A stretch of 6,787 nt of DNA from Aquirhabdus sp. (GTDB taxonomy: Bacteria; Pseudomonadota; Gammaproteobacteria; Pseudomonadales; Moraxellaceae). Location of the stretch: NCBI GenBank assembly GCA_030151145.1, contig JASLEL010000135.1:1-6787 (forward strand), written 5' to 3'. The position numbers were made by a program, and so were the translations under genes. How positions within the stretch are numbered: position 1 is the stretch's first letter; every line of letters starts with the position of its first letter. Shown piece after piece: positions 1 through 6,700 of this stretch. Below the pieces are notes generated by a model. The model ran no database searches. It worked only from the letters and a program-made list of their open reading frames with translations, and was not told the DNA's origin.

Positions 1-32
1 AAAGCGAAAGGTATATCACCTTTCGCTTTTTT
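1..32. terminator. Intrinsic terminator downstream of the ETF-QO gene, possibly bidirectional
   Basis: Bases 1-12 (AAAGCGAAAGGT) pair perfectly with 18-29 (ACCTTTCGCTTT) around a 5-base loop. The stem runs into a T-tract at 27-32 on the plus strand. Twenty bases separate it from the stop codon of the minus-strand ETF-QO gene, so it probably ends that transcript. The visible T-tract would also serve a plus-strand gene entering from the left. The T-tract needed for the minus strand would lie at bases 1-3 and just outside the window, so that direction cannot be fully judged. Confidence 0.8.
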
Positions 33-51
33 ATCAGATGCTTAAATCATC

Positions 52-1722
52 TTACATGTTTGGATAGTTAGGACCGCCGCCACCTTCCGGGGTTTCCCAG
101 TCGATGTTTTGTGCAGGGTCTTTGATATCACAAGTCTTACAGTGTACGCAGTTTTGGGCATTGATCTGGAAACGTGGACCGGTTTCTTCGGTCACGATTT
201 CATATACGCCAGCTGGGCAGTAGCGCTGAGCAGGCTCGGCGTACAATGGCAGATTTTGCGTGACCGGGATGCTTGGATCACGCAGCTTCAGGTGGATTGG
301 CTGATCTTCTTCGTGGTTGGTATTCGAGATGAATACCGACGACAGTTTGTCGAAGGACAGCTTGCCATCTGGCTTAGGATAGTTCGGCTTGACCGAGTTG
401 GCAGCCAGTTCCAGCGTCTTGTAGTCTGGCGTCGTGTCATGCAGAGTGAATGGCACGCGGAAGATGTTCTGGTCGATGAAGTTGAACGCACCACCGATGA
501 ACAGACCACCCAGACTGCCGCCGAAACGGTGCATGGCTGGACCAAAGTTACGTGCGGCAAACAGCTCGCCGAACAGCCAGGAGGCTTTGAACTTGTCGGT
601 ATAGGCAGTGACTTCGTCCGATGCACGACCAGCCTGCAGGGCTTCAAATACCGCTTCGGCACACAGCATACCGGACTTCATGGCGGTATGAGAGCCTTTG
701 ATCTTGGCAAAGTTCAGGAAGCCTGCGTCATCACCAACCAAACAGCCACCCGGGAAGGTGAGTTTAGGCAGCGAGTTCAGACCGCCTTTGACCACGGCAC
801 GGGCACCGTAAGCGACGCGTTTGCCGCCTTCGAGATACTTGCTCAGGACCGGATGGCGCTTCAAGCGCTGCATCTCATCAAATGGCGACAGGTACGGGTT
901 TTTATAGGACAGATCAACGATCATCCCCATCGTGACCTGATTGTTCTCGGCGTGGTACAGCCACCAGCCACCAGTCGAATTGGTTTCGGTCAATGGCCAG
1001 CCCGAACCGTGCACGATCAGACCGGGTTCGTGTTTGGCTGGGTCGATGTCCCAGAGTTCTTTGATACCGAAGCCGTAGTGCTGAGGATCAACGTCTTTCG
1101 CCAGATCAAAGCGGCTGATCAGTTGTTTGCCCAAGCTACCGCGGCAGCCTTCGGCGAACAGGGTATATTTGGCATGCAGCTCATAGCCAGGCGTGAAGCT
1201 AGGCTTCTCTTCGCCTTCGCGACTGATGCCCATGTCGCCGGTCTGGATGCCTTTGACGCTGCCATCTTCATGGTAGAGGACTTCAGATGCGGCAAAGCCG
1301 GGGAATACGGTGACTTCGAGTTCTTCGGCCTTGGTGTTCAGCCAGCGCACGACGTTACCCAACGAGATAACATAGTTACCGTCGTTATGCATGGTCTTTG
1401 GAACCAGTGCGTTCGGGAATTTGATACCGCCGGTTTCAGAAGTCAGCATATAGACTTCGTCACGAAGCGCTGGGGTATTCAGTGGGGCACCTTGCTCTTT
1501 CCAGTCTGGGAAGAGTTCGTTCAGTGCGCGAGGTTCGAATACGGCACCGGACAAGATGTGTGCGCCGACTTCGGAGCCTTTCTCGACCACACAGACGGAG
1601 AGGTCGGGCAGGTTGTTTTCAATGGCCAACTGGCGCAGGCGGATGGCGGCAGAAAGACCCGATGGGCCTGCGCCGACAATCACGACATCAAACTCCATCG
1701 ATTCGCGTTCGATGTGTTCCAT
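52..1722 (-). CDS. Electron transfer flavoprotein-ubiquinone oxidoreductase (ETF-QO, ETF dehydrogenase)
   Basis: This 556-residue protein oxidises reduced electron transfer flavoprotein, which is loaded by acyl-CoA and amino-acid-related dehydrogenases, and reduces ubiquinone at the inner membrane. Visible features, in order: an FAD-binding dinucleotide fold with GAGPSG at residues 17-22; a second FAD-contact motif, GDDAGFLN, at 330-337; a hydrophobic glycine-rich stretch at about 392-416 that matches the membrane-contacting, quinone-binding region of the family; and a C-terminal 4Fe-4S domain with Cys502 (in YCPAGVYE) and Cys525, Cys528 and Cys531 (NCVHCKTC). All four cluster ligands are present. 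Length fits bacterial members, which lack the mitochondrial targeting peptide. The first ATG is chosen because a GAGG ribosome site lies 7 bases upstream; Met9 is the alternative. The gene is transcribed away from the DUF1285 gene and ends at a hairpin terminator. No etfA or etfB is in the window. The gene uses no TTA, CTA or TCA codons, which suggests high expression. Confidence 0.97.
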   Translation of the reverse strand: MEHIERESMEFDVVIVGAGPSGLSAAIRLRQLAIENNLPDLSVCVVEKGSEVGAHILSGAVFEPRALNELFPDWKEQGAPLNTPALRDEVYMLTSETGGIKFPNALVPKTMHNDGNYVISLGNVVRWLNTKAEELEVTVFPGFAASEVLYHEDGSVKGIQTGDMGISREGEEKPSFTPGYELHAKYTLFAEGCRGSLGKQLISRFDLAKDVDPQHYGFGIKELWDIDPAKHEPGLIVHGSGWPLTETNSTGGWWLYHAENNQVTMGMIVDLSYKNPYLSPFDEMQRLKRHPVLSKYLEGGKRVAYGARAVVKGGLNSLPKLTFPGGCLVGDDAGFLNFAKIKGSHTAMKSGMLCAEAVFEALQAGRASDEVTAYTDKFKASWLFGELFAARNFGPAMHRFGGSLGGLFIGGAFNFIDQNIFRVPFTLHDTTPDYKTLELAANSVKPNYPKPDGKLSFDKLSSVFISNTNHEEDQPIHLKLRDPSIPVTQNLPLYAEPAQRYCPAGVYEIVTEETGPRFQINAQNCVHCKTCDIKDPAQNIDWETPEGGGGPNYPNM

Positions 1723-1729
1723 AAAGTAT

Positions 1730-1733
1730 CCTC
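1730..1733 (-). promoter_or_regulatory. Ribosome binding site of the ETF-QO gene
   Basis: The minus strand reads GAGG, then 7 bases (ATACTTT), then ATG. This is a good Shine-Dalgarno match at ideal spacing. It favours the first ATG at 1722 over the second in-frame ATG eight codons later. Confidence 0.7.
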
Positions 1734-1947
1734 AAAAAAGCGGGTGGCTGGCAAAAACTGCACACTAACCATGCAGCTTGCGGCACTGCCCGAAGCATGA
1801 AATCATTACTATTCGGCATCACTGCGCGGATAGTATAAAATCAATGCAGCACTTGCGCTACCGTTACACGAATTTACATGTGAAATTTCATCAAATGGTT
1901 GAATTTATATCCACCAGTCTGATGACGGATTTGAGATATGAGGACCG

Positions 1948-1984
1948 TGTACGGCAATATGGTGCTGCATATATCATTGTACGG
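1948..1984 (+). repeat. Pair of direct repeats TGTACGG spaced 30 bp, upstream of the DUF1285 gene
   Basis: TGTACGG occurs at 1948-1954 and again at 1978-1984, with starts exactly 30 bp apart, about three helical turns. The first copy is also part of a short inverted repeat, CCGT-GT-ACGG (1945-1954). The second copy ends 18 bp before the DUF1285 start codon. A regulator site is possible, but seven-base repeats can arise by chance. Confidence 0.3.
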
Positions 1985-2002
1985 TTTTATTGAGACAAGA
2001 CT

Positions 2003-2668
2003 ATGGCTGTAGAGCAGGGTACCCCGCCGATTTCGGGTCAATCACATACAGCACCCGAAGATTCATCAGATGCAAAGGCTCGTCCGGCATTGGACTCCAA
2101 GCTGGATGAGCTGTCGCGTCTCCTGATCACGAAAGACGGACAAGCCCCTAAAGCACAGCCGCCGCTTGAAAAATGGAATCCACCGTACTGCGGTGAGATG
2201 GATATGCTGATCAAATCCAATGGCGAGTGGTGGCACGAAGGCATCCGCATGACGCGCGAGTCATTGGTACGCCTCTTTGCAACGGTACTCTGGCGCGAAG
2301 AAGATACGTATTTCCTCAAGACGCCAGTCGAGAAGATCAAAATCCGGGTCGAGGATGTACCTTTGCATGTGATCGATGTCGAGCAAGTGACAGATGCCGG
2401 GCAGGTCTATATCCGCTGTACGACCAAGACTGGTGATCTGGTCATTGCTGATATTGATCATCCAATCGAGATGCGCTCCTTTACCAGTGCAGAAGGTGAA
2501 ACAGAAATGCGGCCCTATATCCTGATCCGGCGCAATCTGCAGGCACTGATCCACCGTAACGCGTTCTACCACCTGATCGGCTGGAGTGAACTGCAATCGA
2601 CTCCTGCTGGGGATGCCATGGTACTGACCAGTGGTGATCAGCGTTTTATATTGGGGCTGGTTGAATAA
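2003..2668 (+). CDS. DUF1285 family protein of unknown function
   Basis: The 221-residue product matches the DUF1285 family (COG3816 type) as I recall it. The signature is a PPxEKWNPPYCGEMDM stretch at residues 53-68, followed by xNGEWWHEGIRMTRESLVRLFATVLWREEDTYFL-like sequence at 72-105 and TPVEKIKIRVEDVP at 107-120. The first 50 residues are rich in Ser, Ala, Pro and charged residues and look disordered. The rest should be a compact, mostly beta-strand fold. There is no signal peptide, membrane segment or recognisable catalytic motif, so a cytosolic location is inferred. The ATG at 2003 is the first plausible start; the upstream GAGA (1992-1995) is only a weak ribosome site. The gene lies divergent to the ETF-QO gene and 101 bp upstream of murI on the same strand. 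Its biochemical role is not known to me, and I infer none from position. Confidence 0.88.
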   Translation: MAVEQGTPPISGQSHTAPEDSSDAKARPALDSKLDELSRLLITKDGQAPKAQPPLEKWNPPYCGEMDMLIKSNGEWWHEGIRMTRESLVRLFATVLWREEDTYFLKTPVEKIKIRVEDVPLHVIDVEQVTDAGQVYIRCTTKTGDLVIADIDHPIEMRSFTSAEGETEMRPYILIRRNLQALIHRNAFYHLIGWSELQSTPAGDAMVLTSGDQRFILGLVE

Positions 2669-2758
2669 AACTGGTCGAATAACCGAGTTCGGTCTAGAAT
2701 CGCAAAAAAGAGCCCGGCAATCTTTGATAAAGCCGCGCCGTGTCTGATTTTGGACCGT

Positions 2759-2762
2759 GGAG
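2759..2762 (+). promoter_or_regulatory. Ribosome binding site fixing the TTG start of murI
   Basis: GGAG at 2759-2762 lies 7 bases before TTG at 2770-2772. The codon immediately before that TTG is an in-frame TGA (2767-2769), so translation cannot begin further upstream in this frame. No ATG occurs in frame before the conserved PIGVFDSG motif. Confidence 0.65.
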
Positions 2763-2769
2763 AGCGTGA

Positions 2770-3648
2770 TTGAACCATCTGTCTCATGGCTTTAAGCCTT
2801 TTGATGCGCCGATTGGTGTATTCGACTCCGGTGTCGGTGGACTGTCGGTGGTGACTGAATTGCAGTCACTGTTGCCTCATGAGTCCATCGTCTATCTGGC
2901 GGATACTGCGCATGTGCCCTATGGCACGCGTCCGGATGAAGAAATTCGTACGCTTACAGCCAATGCCGTGGACTGGCTATATGAGCAGGGCTGTAAAGCC
3001 GTCGTGGTGGCCTGTAATACCGCTTCGGCATTCAGCCTGACGCATTTGCGCGAGCATTATGGCGAGCGCTTTCCAGTCATTGGCCTCGTGCCTGCGGTCA
3101 AACCCGCAGTGCTGATGACGACCAATCAGCGAGTCGGTGTGCTGGCGACTCAAGGTACGCTACGTGGAACGTTGCTCAAAGATGTAATCAATGAGATAGC
3201 GGTGCCGGCTGGTGTTGAAGTCATGACGGTGATGAGTCCGGCGCTGGTGCCTTTTGTAGAGGCAGGTGAACAAGATTCTGCAGGGTGTCATGCGGAGCTC
3301 AAACGGGTTTTGACGCCGCTTGTCGAGCACGGCGTACGTGAGCTCGTCTTGGGCTGCACGCATTATCCCTTTTTGGCTTTGAGCATTGAGCAGGTATTTC
3401 CGGGACAGTTTCATTTGTTGGATTCGGGTGCGGCAGTCGCCAAACAAACCGAGCGGGTACTGGCTCAGCGTGAACTACTCAACACCACATCTGAAATAGG
3501 GCATGTCACGTGCTATGTATCCGGTGCGGTGGTATCGGCTGAACCAGTCATCCATCGACTTTTACCCGGTATCGGTGAAATACGACAAGCAATCCTCTCG
3601 ACAGAGGTACTTGAAACGGTGTCTCTAGCTCAGGCAGTGATGCCTTAA
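2770..3648 (+). CDS. murI: Glutamate racemase
   Basis: The enzyme interconverts L- and D-glutamate without a cofactor, supplying the D-glutamate that MurD adds to UDP-MurNAc-L-alanine in peptidoglycan synthesis in the cytoplasm. Motifs of the Asp/Glu racemase family are all present: PIGVFDSGVGG (residues 14-24, with Asp19 and Ser20), PYGTR (50-54), ACNTAS with the first catalytic cysteine Cys82 (81-86), FVEAGE (162-167), and GCTHYPF with the second catalytic cysteine Cys196 (195-201). The length of 292 residues is normal for a proteobacterial MurI with a short N-terminal extension. The start is TTG, supported by a GGAG site 7 bases upstream and an in-frame stop directly before it. The 101-bp gap after the DUF1285 gene shows no clear terminator. 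It contains TAGAAT (2695-2700), a good -10 match with a poor -35, so either co-transcription or a separate promoter is possible. A perfect hairpin terminator follows 13 bp after the stop. Confidence 0.97.
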   Translation: MNHLSHGFKPFDAPIGVFDSGVGGLSVVTELQSLLPHESIVYLADTAHVPYGTRPDEEIRTLTANAVDWLYEQGCKAVVVACNTASAFSLTHLREHYGERFPVIGLVPAVKPAVLMTTNQRVGVLATQGTLRGTLLKDVINEIAVPAGVEVMTVMSPALVPFVEAGEQDSAGCHAELKRVLTPLVEHGVRELVLGCTHYPFLALSIEQVFPGQFHLLDSGAAVAKQTERVLAQRELLNTTSEIGHVTCYVSGAVVSAEPVIHRLLPGIGEIRQAILSTEVLETVSLAQAVMP

Positions 3649-3661
3649 AGTATGGTTAATC

Positions 3662-3701
3662 GTAATAAAAAAGCTCATCAATCGATGAGCTTTTTTATTA
3701 C
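3662..3701. terminator. Bidirectional intrinsic terminator between murI and the metal efflux gene
   Basis: Bases 3662-3679 and 3684-3701 are perfect 18-bp reverse complements around the 4-base loop AATC. The GC-containing core GCTCATC/GATGAGC is flanked by six A on the left and six T on the right. It therefore reads as a hairpin plus U-tract on both strands. It lies between two convergent genes, 13 bp after the murI stop and 20 bp beyond the stop of the minus-strand gene, so it should end both transcripts. Confidence 0.93.
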
Positions 3702-3721
3702 AGGTGGCAATCAGATGACAA

Positions 3722-6700
3722 TCAGATTGGAGATGCTTCAGGGCCGATCTGGTCTGTCTGCGATTCAGGTGATCCTTTTTCCCGGTAAATCACGCGATAG
3801 AGCACCGGCAAGACCAGTAGTGTCAGCAGGGTCGAGGAGAGGATGCCGCCGATCACGACGGTCGCCAGCGGGCGTTGCACTTCGGCACCGGTACCGGTTG
3901 CCAATGCCATCGGGATAAAGCCCAGCGATGCGACAAGTGCGGTCATGAGCACTGGGCGCAAACGCAGCATGGCACCCTGCCACAGCGCATCCTGTACGCT
4001 TAAACCCTGACCGCGCAGTTCGCGGATAAAAGCCAGCATCACGAGGCCATTCAGCACCGCAATCCCCGATAGCGCAATAAAGCCCACTCCGGCAGAGACC
4101 GACAGCGGTATACCACGCAGCGCAAGGCTTGCGATCCCACCCGTCAGTGCAAGCGGAATACCGGTAAAGACCAACAGCGCATCCTTCATATTACCAAACA
4201 TGGCGTAGAGCAAGAGCATCACCAAGCCTAATGCAATCGGAATGACAATCGACAAGCGCTGGCTAGCGGACTTCATATTTTCAAACTGTCCGCCATATTC
4301 AAGCCAGTATCCCTCCGGCAAGCTCACGTCCGTGTTCAGTACAGTTTGCACTTCACTGACGAAAGAACCCAAGTCACGCTGCGTCACATTGCTGGTGATG
4401 ACAATACGGCGCTTGCCCATTTCGCGGCTGATTTGGTTAGGTCCTTGCGTCTCCTGCACTTCGGCGACGGTAGATAACGGGATCGTTCCGCCATCACTTA
4501 GGGCTAAAGGCAGAGTGGCGAGTGTAGCTGGGGTTTGAGTCCCTGCAGACTGCCGAATCACCAGTGCAAAGCGCCGATCACCCTGCATGATTTGTCCTGC
4601 ATCGATGCCGCCGATGGCCACCGAGACCGCATCCTGAATGGTGGCAACCGATAAGCCGTAACGGGCTGCGGTAGCACGGTCGATCTTTACCGCAAGTAGA
4701 GGTAGGCCTTGGGTTTGCTCAACCTTGACACTGGTCGCACCCGGTATTTGTCTTAGACGTACCGCAATGCGCTCGGCAGTTGAGGCAAGCACCTGTAAGT
4801 CGTCACCAAACAGTTTGATCCCGACATCGCTCCTGACACCGGAGATGAGTTCATTGAAGCGCATCTCGATGGGCTGGGAGAATTCGGCGATGGTGCCGAC
4901 CTGCTGCTCAACCACGGTATTGATCCGCGCTTTGAGATCGTCCATGGATTCGGCGGGATTCGGCCAGTCTTTGCGCGGGCGCATGATGATATAAGCGTCC
5001 GAGCTATTGGGTGGCATCGGATCAGAAGCAATCGCCGCGGTCCCTGTACGAGCAAAGACAAAGGCGATTTCGGGAAACCGCTTTTTTAAGTCTCGCTCCA
5101 ATTGTGCTTCCATCTGCACCGATTGATCAACACTAGTGCTCGTAGCCCGGACAGACTGTAATGAAAGGTCACCTTCGCTTAAGGTCGGCGCAAACTCGCT
5201 CCCCAGACGCGGCACCGTCAGCAGTGATATCGCCACCAGACACACCGCAGACACGAGCACCAACGGCGTGTGATTGAGCGCAAAGCGCAAGGCAGGCGCG
5301 TACAGGCGCTTAGCGGCCCGCATCAGGATATTTTCCTTTTCCTGCACTTTACCCGTCACGAACAAAGCCACAGCTGCAGGGACAAAGGTCACCGACAGGA
5401 TCATGGCGCCGACTAAAGCAATGACCACGGTCGCCGCCATGGGATGAAACAGCTTGGCCTCAACGCCAGTCAGCGCAAAAATTGGCAGATACACCACCAG
5501 AATGATGAGTTGACCAAAAAGCAATGGACGCCGGGCCTCTCGTGCAGCTTCAAACACTTCGGTAAAGCGCTCGGGCCGTGTGAGCAGGCGTCCAAGTTGC
5601 TCTTGGCGATGTGCCAATCGTCGAATGCTGTTTTCAACGATCACCACGGCACCGTCGATGATGATGCCAAAGTCCAGCGCACCTAAGCTCATGAGATTGG
5701 CACTGATCTTCTGCTCGACCATACCGGTCAGGGTAAACAGCATCGAGAGCGGTATCACGAGTGCGGTAATCAGGGCCGCACGCAAATTACCTAGAAACAA
5801 AAACAGGATGACGATGACCAAAAGCGCACCTTCGATCAGATTTTTCTGCACGGTAGCGATGGCTTTATCGACCAGCGTGGTGCGGTTGTAGACGGTTTTA
5901 ATAACGATACCTTGCGGCAGCGTCTGCTGGATGTTCTGCATACGATCTGCGACCGCCTGCGCAACCACACGACTATTTTCGCCGATGGTCATCAGGGCGG
6001 TACCCTGCACAGTTTCATTGCCATTCAGGGTTGCTGCACCGGTACGCAGTTCCTGACCGAATTGCACGGTCGCCACATCGCTGACCCGGATTGGGATACC
6101 GCCTGAGCTGGTAATGGCCGTATTACGGATGTCATCCAGCGTCAGTAGTTGGCCTGGTACACGGACCGTCAACTGTGCGCCGCGCTGATTGATGAATCCG
6201 GCCCCACGGTTACTGTTGCTCGCCATCAGGGCGTCTTTGAGCTGAGTCAGCGTTAATCCGCGCGCACCCAGCGCATTCAAGTCAGGATTCACCTGATATT
6301 CGCGTACATAGCCGCCAATGGTATTGACCTCGGCCACACCGGGTACATTGCGGAGCTGCGGCCGAATGACCCAGTCCTGAATCTCACGCAAGTCCGAGAG
6401 ATTGTAGGGCGTACCATCAGCCTTCCGGGCATCAGATCTGGCTTCCAGCGTCCATTGATAGATTTCCCCTAGGCCGGTTGAAACCGGGGCCATGATTGGC
6501 ACGACATTAGCTGGCAGTTGGTCACGCACCTCCTGTAGCCGCTGGCTGATGAGCTGACGGGCAAAATAGAGATCGGTACCGTCTTTAAAGATCACTGTGA
6601 CCTGTGACAAGCCATAACGCGAAATCGAGCGGGTATGCTCAAGGTTAGGCAGACCCGCCATAGCGGTCTCGACCAGATAGGTGATGCGCTGCTCGGACTC

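Larger units (their letters stand above)
1723..2002. promoter_or_regulatory. Divergent intergenic region between the ETF-QO and DUF1285 genes
   Basis: Both flanking genes start here and point outwards, so this stretch must contain a promoter for each. It is visibly more AT-rich than the genes. On the plus strand TTGAGA (1931-1936) is a near-consensus -35 element, but the CAATAT 18 bases downstream (1955-1960) is a poor -10. On the minus strand the complement of 1832-1837 reads TATACT, a fair -10 without a good -35. A perfect 10-bp palindrome, TGAAATTTCA, lies at 1881-1890. No sigma-70 promoter can be called with certainty. A weak open frame runs through the region but has no ribosome site, and I do not call it a gene. 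Confidence 0.45.

Noticed and set aside
109..1800. A 563-codon open frame on the plus strand, antisense to the ETF-QO gene
   Set aside because: Its codons lie exactly opposite the ETF-QO codons, and it stays open only because ETF-QO avoids TTA, CTA and TCA. It has a TTG start, no ribosome site and no recognisable family, and it is rich in Phe, Gln and Arg as expected of an antisense shadow.
1778..1993. A 71-codon plus-strand frame in the divergent intergenic region, ending 10 bp before the DUF1285 start (internal ATG at 1844)
   Set aside because: It has a TTG start without a Shine-Dalgarno site, and its internal ATG also lacks one at usable spacing. The composition is that of a promoter region and no motif is recognisable. 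A conserved short leader peptide cannot be excluded, but nothing supports it here.
2682..2693. Short inverted repeat ACCGA-GT-TCGGT between the DUF1285 gene and murI, considered as a terminator
   Set aside because: The stem is only 4-5 bp, the loop is too small, and no T-tract follows on the plus strand, so it is unlikely to terminate transcription.
4242..5891. Several plus-strand frames of 80-103 codons opposite the pump gene
   Set aside because: They lie entirely within a long, clearly coding minus-strand gene with conserved motifs, and none resembles a known protein or has a convincing start.
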